A stretch of DNA of 64,000 nucleotides. Source: JAGTVG01 sp963699805 (GTDB taxonomy: Bacteria; Bacteroidota; Bacteroidia; Cytophagales; Cyclobacteriaceae). The position numbers and the translations under genes were made by a program. The notes beneath the pieces are model-generated. The model had not been told where the DNA came from and did no database searches. It worked only from the letters and a program-made list of their open reading frames with translations. The stretch spans positions 248,001 through 312,000 of the forward strand of contig CAVOVH010000004.1 in assembly GCA_963699805.1 (NCBI GenBank), given 5' to 3'. This document shows, one piece after another, positions 8,586 through 15,781 of the stretch (within the stretch, counting starts at the first letter, position 1; each line of letters begins with the position of its first letter).

Positions 8586-9301
8586 GTAATCTCGATTGAT
8601 TCAGTAAAAGTCAGTTCCTGAACATTGAATCCTCCATAGGTGGATTCTTTGTCGTCGGTGACTTCCATCATCCGGTACATGGGGGGTTCAGGTCCGGTTA
8701 AATTACCGTATTTGATCTCCCTGATGCCTTTAATCTCAGTTGCGGAAGCATCAGTGATGATATCAGCTTTTCTACGGGCATCCTTTACTGCCATGGAGAT
8801 CAGTTTCTCTTTTACCTGAACCAATTTCGCTTCTGAAAGCTGAAATGTAAACGACAATTGGGGATCGATGGACGAGGTGGAAATGGCGTTGATCATCTCA
8901 ATGAGGGCTTCAGAACTATATGGGAATTTCAACTGAAGAATCTGTATGGCCACATATCCACTGTCTTTTCTAATGCCATTTGTGTAAACATAATTTTTAG
9001 AAATATTAAACTGAATGGTTTTCAGATCCTTATCGGAATATTTCAGCTTTTTTAAAACCTTTGCCAGCAGGTCGCTTTTTTCTCCGAGAAGATTTAAAAC
9101 GCGTCCATAATTCATATCTATTGATTCCATATGGAAACTGGCAACTACTTCATCCGGTTGGATATTCAAAGTGGACTCCCCGTATACGGATAGGACACCT
9201 GCTGTTTCCTGACCTCGTAAGGGTGTAATACCTATAGTAAAGGCAAAAAAGATGGCGGCAATCAGTATTTTCATTTTGTCATGATTTAAATTTGAGTTCA
9301 T
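8570..9301 (-). CDS. SIMPL (DUF541) domain secreted protein
   Basis: A 243-residue exported protein with a signal peptide (MKILIAAIFFAFTIGITPLR, cleavage near RGQ). The body has the DUF541/SIMPL pattern: GVLSVYGESTLNIQPDEVVA, the long helix around LLGEKSDLLAKVLKKL, and the motif AVKDARRKADIITDASATEI that defines the family. SIMPL proteins are periplasmic or outer-membrane associated and poorly understood; BP26 and YggE are relatives. The ATG at 9301 overlaps the TGA of the upstream 2H gene by four bases (ATGA), which supports this start and translational coupling. An internal ATG at 9274 would also give a normal signal peptide. Confidence 0.88.
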   Translation of the reverse strand: MNSNLNHDKMKILIAAIFFAFTIGITPLRGQETAGVLSVYGESTLNIQPDEVVASFHMESIDMNYGRVLNLLGEKSDLLAKVLKKLKYSDKDLKTIQFNISKNYVYTNGIRKDSGYVAIQILQLKFPYSSEALIEMINAISTSSIDPQLSFTFQLSEAKLVQVKEKLISMAVKDARRKADIITDASATEIKGIREIKYGNLTGPEPPMYRMMEVTDDKESTYGGFNVQELTFTESIEITYFIK

Positions 9302-9849
9302 TTACTTAACTTATACTTCCGGATTGTGATGGGTTTTGTAAGCATATCCTCCCCCCTGATAAGATCCAGCATATCCACCTCACACCACAAATCAAATTTC
9401 TGTGAATCGGCTTCCGCGACCGCGTTCATGTATTCTGTTTTCTTTAATCCTGTCTTCCCCGGATTGATTGGATCAAAATCGTCACTGGCGAACAGTCCGA
9501 GCCCGATATGGGGATCAAAAGGCAGGTCTTTCCGGTGAAAAGGTTCCAGGACATCTGAATATATCTCCTGATGTAATTTTTTAACATTTTCGGCACCCTC
9601 CCTGACGCCAAGTATAAGCCAGTGATCCCAACTTTTGATCAACCCTTTAAAGTGAACCTGGAAGGGGCTCCAGGATTTCAGTATCTTGTCCAGATGCTGC
9701 CCAAGCCGTCCTGGTTCAAAAGAATCAGGTATTGGGAACAAAAAAGGCATATGTTCCTCAAATGCAGGATAACTAGGATCATACTTTTCACGGAACCGGT
9801 TCAATCCGGCATGGTTCAGTTTCGGATAATAAACCATCGCATGCCACAT
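9298..9849 (-). CDS. 2H phosphoesterase / 2'-5' RNA ligase-like protein
   Basis: A 183-residue protein that I place in the 2H phosphoesterase (2'-5' RNA ligase-like) superfamily from its two spaced histidine motifs, EEHMPFLFPIP near residue 32 and DPHIGLGLF near 115, with the expected duplicated alpha-beta layout. Classical members have HxTx or HxSx; here the third positions are Pro and Gly, so the catalytic hydroxyl residues are missing and activity is uncertain. It is the third gene of a probable minus-strand operon dtd-MazG-2H-SIMPL: 21 bases after the MazG gene and overlapping the SIMPL start by four. Assignment is moderate. Confidence 0.62.
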   Translation of the reverse strand: MWHAMVYYPKLNHAGLNRFREKYDPSYPAFEEHMPFLFPIPDSFEPGRLGQHLDKILKSWSPFQVHFKGLIKSWDHWLILGVREGAENVKKLHQEIYSDVLEPFHRKDLPFDPHIGLGLFASDDFDPINPGKTGLKKTEYMNAVAEADSQKFDLWCEVDMLDLIRGEDMLTKPITIRKYKLSK

Positions 9850-9870
9850 ATCGATTTCTGCTAGATGATT

Positions 9871-10200
9871 TTAACTACGAAGTTTTTTATTATTTCGATG
9901 CCTATCTCTATCCCTATTCGTCTTTTTTTCGAGATTTTTTTGAAGCGCCGCGGACAGGTCAACTCCCGTTTGGTTGGCCAGACAGATCACCACGAACAAT
10001 ACATCGGCCAGTTCATCGGCAAGGTTCTTATCCTGGTCGGATTCCTTTTGACTCTGTTCACCATATTCCCGGGCGATGATCCTGGCCACTTCGCCTACCT
10101 CTTCCGTCAGCATGGCCATATTGGTGAGTTCATTAAAATACCTGACTCCGGTAGACTGGATCCATTGATCCACCATTTCCTGGGCTTCCTGAATGGTCAT
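9871..10200 (-). CDS. MazG-like nucleotide pyrophosphohydrolase
   Basis: A short (109-residue) all-alpha NTP pyrophosphohydrolase of the MazG superfamily, expected to hydrolyse nucleoside triphosphates to the monophosphate and pyrophosphate. The metal-binding pattern ExxE...ExxD is visible as LTEEVGEVARI near residue 32 and LADELADVLFVVICLAN near 65. The C-terminus is basic (KKTNRDRDRHRNNKKLRS). It starts one base after the stop of dtd, giving a tight pairing of two quality-control enzymes (D-aminoacyl-tRNA deacylase and nucleotide sanitation). Substrate not determinable from sequence. Confidence 0.88.
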   Translation of the reverse strand: MTIQEAQEMVDQWIQSTGVRYFNELTNMAMLTEEVGEVARIIAREYGEQSQKESDQDKNLADELADVLFVVICLANQTGVDLSAALQKNLEKKTNRDRDRHRNNKKLRS

Positions 10201-10201
10201 A

Positions 10202-10654
10202 TTATTTTTTATCTTTTGTGTCCATGAGAATGGTCACCGGACCATCATTAATTAAAAAAACCTTCATATCTGCTCCAAATTCTCCAGACTGAATCTTCTT
10301 TCCGAGGATGCCTTCCAATTCGGCAATAAACTTTTGATAAAGAGGGATCGCAACCTCCGGCTTTGCAGCCTTGATATATGATGGGCGGTTTCCTTTTTTT
10401 GTCGATGCATGAAGGGTGAACTGGCTGATGACGAGGACTTCTCCCCGGTGGTCCAGTATACTCTCATTCATTACACCCGCTGCATCATCAAAAATGCGCA
10501 GGTTCAATATTTTCCGGGCCAGCCATTGGATATCTTCATCTCCATCAGCATCTTCTATTCCAACCAGAATATTCAGACCTTTGCCGATATGTGCTTTTAT
10601 TTCACCGGATATTTCAACTGAAGATTCAATCACTCTTTGAATAACAGCAATCAT
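10202..10654 (-). CDS. dtd: D-aminoacyl-tRNA deacylase
   Basis: Dtd hydrolyses D-aminoacyl-tRNAs (and glycyl-tRNA-Ala) so that they cannot enter translation. The 150-residue length is standard. Diagnostic motifs are present: the N-terminal MIAVIQRVIESSVEI, the SQFTL active-site segment (within GEVLVISQFTLHA), and the C-terminal NDGPVTILMDT carrying the Gly-Pro motif that discriminates the D-chiral substrate. It is the first gene of the probable four-gene minus-strand operon that continues with the MazG-like gene one base later. The divergent neighbour at 10709 is an unrelated membrane protein. Confidence 0.97.
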   Translation of the reverse strand: MIAVIQRVIESSVEISGEIKAHIGKGLNILVGIEDADGDEDIQWLARKILNLRIFDDAAGVMNESILDHRGEVLVISQFTLHASTKKGNRPSYIKAAKPEVAIPLYQKFIAELEGILGKKIQSGEFGADMKVFLINDGPVTILMDTKDKK

Positions 10655-10708
10655 ATTGTTATTTTATAATGAAAATGTATGATCATGGCCCATAACAATG
10701 TTAAGTAA

Positions 10709-11905
10709 ATGTTTGAGAAAATAAAATCACATTTCTTTTTAATTATACTTTTTCTCACAGCAACGGGTCTATTTTTCTTTTATTTAAAGATCCAGCCACA
10801 ATTGAATCACGATTTTTCCGCTCTTTTTGATGCCAACAAATATCTGGATGTTTATCAATATTTTAAAAGAGAAAGTCCTGCCTATGAGGTAGCTTTCCCG
10901 GTCAATACCCGGATATTGGTTCCCTGGATGGCGTCATGGATGCCCTTTGATAATCCCATCAATAACTTTCTGCTGGTCAATTACTTCTTTATGATCTTAT
11001 CAGTGTTGGCCATCTATCATTTATGGGTTCGTCTTGGATTATCACATGGTTATATTTTGACAGGTTTTTTCTGGTTACTGTTACACTGGTTGGGTATCAT
11101 CCGTCTCAATATTTTTGATCCAATCACAGTAGATGTTCCTTTGTTTTTTCTCCAGACCCTGCTCATTCTGATCATCATTCAAAAAAGATTCATTTGGTTG
11201 CTGGTCCTGGCCCCACTGGCTACCCTTCAGAAGGAATCCTTTGTAGGACTTATTGTAATTACTTTTATCACAGCCGTATACATTTCCTGGAAGAATAACG
11301 GATTTAAAAGGAGCGAAATGATCCTTTTATTTCTGGCCATGCTTTTTTCAATCGTAACCAAGGAAATCGCGAATGAGTATTTTCCTCCCCAGGATCCAGG
11401 TAAGAATTCGTTGCTGATCCTGTTATTTCATGCCAGGGAGTCTATCCTGAATCCTTTCCGGCTCGTCAGATGGCTGATCGGTATATTTACTGCGTATGGT
11501 CCATTATTGATCCTGGCTGTCTGGTTTAAGGTGATTCATAAAAAGGCCGGTGCTGGAAACGAGTTCCTGGTCATGCTTTCACTGACTTATCTTGGTTTTT
11601 CCTTGCTGGGTGGTGGGGATTTTGCCCGTCTCGGATTTTTAGGATTCCCTTTTATCATGTCATGGATCCTTATCAGCCTGAAAAATATCCGGGGATTTTT
11701 ATTCATGATTGCTTTCATCATGGGACTTCCCCTGATGAGACTTTTCCGGATCATTCCGGATCCGGCCGTTTCGGGCTGGGACCGTTTCTATAATTTTTAC
11801 CCTGAATTTGCAAATCCGGTAATCGTCCTGTTATGGTTGGGATATGGTATTTTATGTCTGATCGCATTCCGGACCATCCATAAAAAACTATCTATGCTTC
11901 CCTGA
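10709..11905 (+). CDS. Polytopic membrane protein of unknown function
   Basis: A 398-residue protein with about ten predicted transmembrane segments spread over its whole length (for example FFLIILFLTATGLFFFYL at the start and NPVIVLLWLGYGILCLIAF at the end). A hydrophilic first loop follows helix 1 and contains FDANKYLDVYQYFKRESPAY, and conserved-looking charged residues lie in the loops (NIFDPITVDVP, LQKESFVG). This layout resembles GT-C-fold glycosyltransferases and related lipid-linked sugar enzymes, but I see no decisive motif, so the function is left open. It is a single gene whose 3' end overlaps the convergent epimerase-like gene by 14 bases. Confidence 0.75.
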   Translation: MFEKIKSHFFLIILFLTATGLFFFYLKIQPQLNHDFSALFDANKYLDVYQYFKRESPAYEVAFPVNTRILVPWMASWMPFDNPINNFLLVNYFFMILSVLAIYHLWVRLGLSHGYILTGFFWLLLHWLGIIRLNIFDPITVDVPLFFLQTLLILIIIQKRFIWLLVLAPLATLQKESFVGLIVITFITAVYISWKNNGFKRSEMILLFLAMLFSIVTKEIANEYFPPQDPGKNSLLILLFHARESILNPFRLVRWLIGIFTAYGPLLILAVWFKVIHKKAGAGNEFLVMLSLTYLGFSLLGGGDFARLGFLGFPFIMSWILISLKNIRGFLFMIAFIMGLPLMRLFRIIPDPAVSGWDRFYNFYPEFANPVIVLLWLGYGILCLIAFRTIHKKLSMLP

Positions 11906-12539
11906 TCCGATCCGATTCCAAAATGAGTGTGCCTTTCTGATCCGATTTCGCCATTTTAATCATGGATTCAGCTACGGTTTTTGCCTCTATGCCTCTATGT
12001 TTTTTGAAGGGCCCAATGAATAGCCATTCGATATATTGGTACATTTTTTTTGCAATATCTTCCCCTGCCCTGGATTCTGTACGATCGCCAAGCAACAGGG
12101 AAGGCCTGAATATAAAAAGAGATGGAAACCCCAATTGGCCAATCGCCTCCTCTAGCTCACCTTTTACCCGGAGATAGAAAATGATGGAGTTTCTGTTGGC
12201 CCCCAAGGATGAAATAAGCATATATTTTTCTGCTTTTTTTGATATCATGATCTGAGCCAATTCCAGTGGATATTCAAAATCCACCTTTTTGAATGCCTGT
12301 TTGGACCCTGCTTTTTTCATGGTAGTACCCAGGCAACAATAAATGTGTTCCGCCTCAACCTTCTGCAAAGAATCGCGTAAATTCTGGAAATCTGTCACGA
12401 TTTCCCGGATTTTTTTATGCTCAGAATTTAAGGGCCGTCGCGTAAGCACCCAGATTTCGTCATAATCCCGGTCTTCTAATAACCTTTGAAGTAAATGAGA
12501 TCCTACAAGTCCGGTTGCCCCAGCGATAAGCGCTTTCAT
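11892..12539 (-). CDS. NAD(P)-binding oxidoreductase, HTATIP2/TIP30-like SDR
   Basis: A 215-residue Rossmann-fold protein of the atypical short-chain dehydrogenase group related to HTATIP2/TIP30. The glycine-rich nucleotide motif GATGLVGSHLLQRLL is at the N-terminus (residues 7-21), followed by VLTRRPL, and the family-typical YCCLGTTMKKAGSKQ and FKKVDFEYP segments around residues 68-90. The C-terminal ALTIP-like region is GIEAKTVAESMIKMA. The substrate is unknown for most bacterial members. It begins directly after the stop codon of the thioredoxin-like gene (12540), so the two are probably cotranscribed. Confidence 0.85.
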   Translation of the reverse strand: MKALIAGATGLVGSHLLQRLLEDRDYDEIWVLTRRPLNSEHKKIREIVTDFQNLRDSLQKVEAEHIYCCLGTTMKKAGSKQAFKKVDFEYPLELAQIMISKKAEKYMLISSLGANRNSIIFYLRVKGELEEAIGQLGFPSLFIFRPSLLLGDRTESRAGEDIAKKMYQYIEWLFIGPFKKHRGIEAKTVAESMIKMAKSDQKGTLILESDRIREA

Positions 12540-13117
12540 TTAAATAAATTCTTTTATTACCGGTAGTTTTTTCTGCCACTCGATCAGCAGGAACCTGAAT
12601 TCTTCCTGGATTGACCTGCCCTTATTCGAATTATACCATTTTTGGATATTTTCAAGTAACTCAGGTTTGGTCATGAAGGGATTATTTTTAAAATCAGCCA
12701 CCATCTTCCGCGCCTCGGCTGGTCTCGCTCCCCAGGTTCCGATCACTTCATGATCCTCTCCGGAAATGCAGATCAATTTGGGAATGGATTCGGTTCCATT
12801 TGTAAGAAACTGTCCCATGATTTCCGGATAATCGCTCTTCAGGATCAGTCTCAATTGGATATTTTCATTCAATTGACTCATCCCATAAATATAGGGTAAG
12901 TTCTGTGCAACATCCCCACACCATGATTCCACAATCACCAGCCAGATGAGTTTCTGGTGAAAATTCTGAAACGCAATTAAAGTGTCAAGTTCCAACTTTA
13001 AGGTTTTATTTATTCGACGGATCCGATGGAGATTCAGATGCGTAAAATGGATATGTTTCTCGGATTGCTCTGCCCAGTGGTGGCATTTTGTTCTGTCAGC
13101 CTCTCGCATAGATCCAT
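12540..13117 (-). CDS. Thioredoxin family protein, frameshifted near 13072
   Basis: The downstream frame (12540 to about 13070) gives a thioredoxin-like fold with WLVIVESWCGDVAQNLPYI near its middle and ESIPKLICIS as the cis-Pro segment. Only the first cysteine of the usual CxxC is present (CGDV), which I recall as normal for this Bacteroidota subgroup. The N-terminus is in another frame: from an ATG at 13117 it reads MDLCERLTEQNATTG, and if one base is added to GGGCAGAG at 13072 the two join as TTGPEQSEKHIHFTHLN, which fits the family. So the gene carries a one-base deletion or the sequence has an error. The function is probably thiol redox or a thioredoxin-fold binding role; the partner is unknown. 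Confidence 0.8.
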
Positions 13118-13252
13118 AAAATCATCGTACGTAAATGAATTTTCCAAATCATTTACATTCAGATATCTTACTGTAAGAGACAGAAATTTCAGAACTTGTC
13201 TGTTTAAAAAATGATTGATCTTTTACAGGATCAGGATTGGATCACTGATCTA

Positions 13253-13276
13253 CTGGTCTACCGGTCTACCGGTCTA
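13253..13276. repeat. Three 8-base tandem units, GGTCTACC type
   Basis: CTGGTCTA followed by two exact CCGGTCTA units in the 205-base gap between the thioredoxin-like and DUF1232 genes. Too short to assign a role. Confidence 0.6.
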
Positions 13277-13322
13277 AGGGGCAGTGTTTAAAAGTACTCC
13301 TGAAATTTATTGAATTTCCTTT

Positions 13323-13674
13323 TCAACGACTTTTAAATACCCAGAGCACAATGGAAATGTCATCGATGTAACCAATTCCGGGTAAAAAATCGGGTACAAG
13401 ATCAAAAGGATTTACAAAATAAATTAAACCGGCAAGTATGATCAGCATCGTTTTGCCAGGGCACTTCCCGATATTCTCCTTCGACATAAGCCCTGATCAT
13501 CCGGATAAATATCTTCACCTTGTAAGCCAGTCCTTTGATTTCACCTTCATCGCCTTCAATATCGGTCACCTTTTTGAAAGCATTATCTACGGTTTTCATC
13601 AACTTGTCTTTGTTGCCGAATAGTTCCCGGGCCTGGTCCAAAGCATAATTAAAATAGACATCCATCTTTTCCAT
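13323..13674 (-). CDS. YkvA-like DUF1232 membrane protein, frameshifted near 13455
   Basis: The N-terminal part (13674 leftward) reads MEKMDVYFNYALDQARELFG and continues to VEGEYREVPWQ. The expected C-terminal membrane segment lies in another frame: TMLIILAGLIYFVNPFDLVP, then DFLPGIGYIDDISIVLWVF, ending at a stop at 13323. Removing one base (for example G13455) joins them as REVPWKTMLIILAG. NPFDLVPDFLPGIGYIDD is the DUF1232 hallmark. The intact protein would have about 116 residues. The function of this family is unknown; members are small membrane proteins. As written the gene would end in a short wrong-frame tail (ADHTCRFNLFCKSF). Confidence 0.82.
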
Positions 13675-13684
13675 ATAGAGGCTT

Positions 13685-14206
13685 TTAATAAAATTGACTT
13701 ACTTCCTTTTTAAGCTGGCTGAGTGCCAGCGAAATTGAATCCGACTCATTTTGAAAGATTTCTCCAAAAATCGCCTTGGAGAGATCCATCGCTTTTGCAT
13801 CTTCCTTTAAAGAAGACCCTGACCGATTGATTATTGAAATGGTGTCTTCAACAGCTTTTTTGACCAGTGTCCACGATTCTTCATGGATATAAATCTGCTG
13901 GGACAGATTATGATTAAATTCATCCCGGATTTCTTTTACTAGCAACCGCTGGAAATCTGTCGCCGAATAATTAGGATTGCTGAGCCTTACCAGTATATTG
14001 TTAGGTGAAATCCTTTCCAGCAGGAGGGTCAACCGTTCATAGGCTTGAAGTCGTAACGGCAGGATGGTCTCATAATTTTTTATTTTTAAATCAACCTCTT
14101 TGCTGGCTATCTCCTTGTCCAATACACTTTTAACAGTCAGATACATGGCATACAATACCAGCAGGGCCGGAATCAGCAGTTTACCAAACTCAACGACAAT
14201 TTCCAT
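13685..14206 (-). CDS. Conserved Bacteroidota protein with one membrane anchor (DUF7935-like)
   Basis: A 173-residue protein from the ATG at 14206, with one N-terminal transmembrane helix (LIPALLVLYAMYLTVKSVL) followed by a cytoplasmic helical domain containing ILPLRLQAYERLTLLLERIS and then LVRLSNPNYSATDFQRLL. The LPLRLQAYERL pattern is a conserved family of unknown function that I associate with Bacteroidota (DUF7935 as best I recall). A longer frame from 14254 adds 16 residues that look untranslated. It is 10 bases upstream of the DUF1232 gene, so the two may be expressed together. No function is proposed. Confidence 0.75.
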   Translation of the reverse strand: MEIVVEFGKLLIPALLVLYAMYLTVKSVLDKEIASKEVDLKIKNYETILPLRLQAYERLTLLLERISPNNILVRLSNPNYSATDFQRLLVKEIRDEFNHNLSQQIYIHEESWTLVKKAVEDTISIINRSGSSLKEDAKAMDLSKAIFGEIFQNESDSISLALSQLKKEVSQFY

Positions 14207-14270
14207 GAAAAATAAAATATAATGATACCCTAATATTACATAAAATGATGACAAAAATGAATCCCCTTAC

Positions 14271-14278
14271 TATTTTTG
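14271..14278 (+). promoter_or_regulatory. Putative -7 promoter element for the HesB-like gene
   Basis: TATTTTTG matches TAnnTTTG, 29 bases before the ATG at 14308 in the divergent gap. No clear -33 element. Confidence 0.4.
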
Positions 14279-14307
14279 TAAGTTCTGAAATAAAATAATA
14301 CGAAATC

Positions 14308-14613
14308 GTGATTTCCAATCCGGTGAACCTCTCTGATAAAGCCATTGAACAGATCAAAAAGATCATCCGGGAAAAGAACATCCCTCCATTTTATGGATTA
14401 AGAGTGGGTGTTGAGGGCGGTGGTTGTTCGGGAGCGGTCACCAATATTTTAGGATTCGATACCAGGAATGAAGAGGATATGGAATTTACGATTCAGGATA
14501 TCACCCTGTACCTGGATAAACGGCAGACCATGTTCCTGGTCGGAACTACCATCGATTATTATACAGATGAAGAGGAGGAAGGTTTTATTTTCCTGCGGGA
14601 TCAAGCCTCATAG
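14308..14613 (+). CDS. HesB/IscA-like iron-sulfur scaffold family protein lacking the C-terminal cysteines
   Basis: A 101-residue A-type-carrier-like protein. The N-terminus LSDKAIEQIKKIIREKNIP and the central GLRVGVEGGGCSGAVTNILG place it in the HesB/IscA/SufA family, which carries or delivers Fe-S clusters or iron. Only the first conserved cysteine (in GGGCSG, residue 40) is present. The usual C-terminal CxC pair is absent, because the protein ends at GFIFLRDQAS right after the position where that motif would begin. Either this is a divergent subfamily using other ligands, or the 3' end has been lost; the next gene (folB) starts on the opposite strand immediately at the stop codon. Convergent with folB. 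Confidence 0.85.
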   Translation: MISNPVNLSDKAIEQIKKIIREKNIPPFYGLRVGVEGGGCSGAVTNILGFDTRNEEDMEFTIQDITLYLDKRQTMFLVGTTIDYYTDEEEEGFIFLRDQAS

Positions 14614-14973
14614 TTACCTTTTTTCAAGCAAAGTCACAGTCGCCTTATGGCATATCCCTCCCACAGGTGGATTATATTTGCTTACCCTGACCTCAATTTC
14701 ATACACCGACGGGAAATGCAGAAAAACCACGTCAATGATCCTTTTCCCAAGATGCTCCAGTAATTTGGTGGATTCACTCATCTCATGCCGGATCAGCCGG
14801 TATAATGTCTCATAATTGATGGTCTCACGTAATTCATCGTGTTCCGCCGCATCAGTCAGGTCAGTCGAAATGGTTATATCAACAGCAAATTTGTTCCCGA
14901 TTTTCTGTTCCTCCACATAATAACCATGATGGGCAAAAAATTCCAGTCCCTCGAGGGTGATTTTTCCTTGCAT
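14614..14973 (-). CDS. folB: Dihydroneopterin aldolase
   Basis: FolB converts 7,8-dihydroneopterin to 6-hydroxymethyl-7,8-dihydropterin and glycolaldehyde in folate synthesis. The 119-residue length is standard. Visible: ITLEGLEFFAHHGYYVEEQK at the N-terminus with the catalytic-site Tyr and Glu, DDAAEHDEL-like loop (DAAEHDELRETINYETLY), and the C-terminal KYNPPVGGICHKATVTL typical of FolB. It begins one base after the divIVA stop codon and is probably the last gene of the WD40-divIVA-folB transcript. Confidence 0.95.
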   Translation of the reverse strand: MQGKITLEGLEFFAHHGYYVEEQKIGNKFAVDITISTDLTDAAEHDELRETINYETLYRLIRHEMSESTKLLEHLGKRIIDVVFLHFPSVYEIEVRVSKYNPPVGGICHKATVTLLEKR

Positions 14974-14974
14974 A

Positions 14975-15781
14975 TTAATCTAGTTCATCAAAAAATGACT
15001 TTGAAGAAGATGAAAAACCACTGTTCTCCTGATGCATCTTTGACTTATCTTCCCTTGTATTCAAAGCTTTTTCCTTTTTTGTTTCCATTTTGGGCTCTTC
15101 TAATTTAATGGATTCTGATTGACCCTTCCTGGCGGGATTCTGTTTTACGGTTTCTTCCTTTTCCGGTTTTTCAATATCCTTATCCAGAATTGAATATACA
15201 TCCATCATGGCAGAGTTAAAAATTTCCTTGGCCTGGATTACAATTTGATTGATTGAATGCTCTTCGGATTTTTTTTCAAATTTATCAACTCTTTCATTTA
15301 TTTCCTCAGAAAATTGTTTGATCTGGCCAACAAGTTTTTCCCTGAGGTCATACAGTTGACGGTGTTGATTTTCAAGTGCTTTTACCCGGTCGAGCATCTC
15401 TTCGAGGATCTGTCTGGTTTTTATTTCCGCATTGTGCATCAATTTTTTAGCCTTATCACGGGCCTGGCTCAGAATTTCATCTGACTTTATACTTGATTCC
15501 TTGATCTTCAGCTCGGTTTCTTTTTTGGCCTGCTCTATGAGATTTGCACCGGTATCTTCAGCGGTCTTCAGTGTTTTGAATAGTGAGCTTTCCACTTCGT
15601 GAAGTTTATTCACTTCCTTTTCCAGGGATTCAATCCGTAAGCTCAAGTCCTTTTGTTCATCGATGAAGCGCTCCCATTCCTGTGAAAGCGAGATAAGAAA
15701 AGCACTTACCTCATCCTTATCATAACCTCTGAAGACTTTTTCAAAAGTCTTTTGCCTGATCTCTAAAGGAGTAATTTTCAT
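14975..15781 (-). CDS. DivIVA-domain coiled-coil protein
   Basis: A 268-residue coiled-coil protein that begins with a clear DivIVA domain: MKITPLEIRQKTFEKVFRGY, then KDEVSAFLISLSQEWERF. A long heptad-rich region follows to about residue 190, and then a lysine/glutamate-rich low-complexity tail. DivIVA proteins bind negatively curved membranes and recruit division or envelope factors in Gram-positive bacteria; homologues in Bacteroidota exist but their job is poorly known. The start ATG overlaps the stop of the upstream WD40 gene by four bases, so the two products are translationally coupled and likely act together. Curved-membrane binding here is an inference. Confidence 0.88.
   Translation of the reverse strand: MKITPLEIRQKTFEKVFRGYDKDEVSAFLISLSQEWERFIDEQKDLSLRIESLEKEVNKLHEVESSLFKTLKTAEDTGANLIEQAKKETELKIKESSIKSDEILSQARDKAKKLMHNAEIKTRQILEEMLDRVKALENQHRQLYDLREKLVGQIKQFSEEINERVDKFEKKSEEHSINQIVIQAKEIFNSAMMDVYSILDKDIEKPEKEETVKQNPARKGQSESIKLEEPKMETKKEKALNTREDKSKMHQENSGFSSSSKSFFDELD

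Noticed and set aside
9871..10227. 120-codon plus-strand frame over the MazG gene
   Set aside because: Antisense shadow of the MazG-like gene, whose metal motifs are clear.
13253..13276. CRISPR or transposon end
   Set aside because: Only three 8-base units without spacers, longer arms or a nearby transposase.
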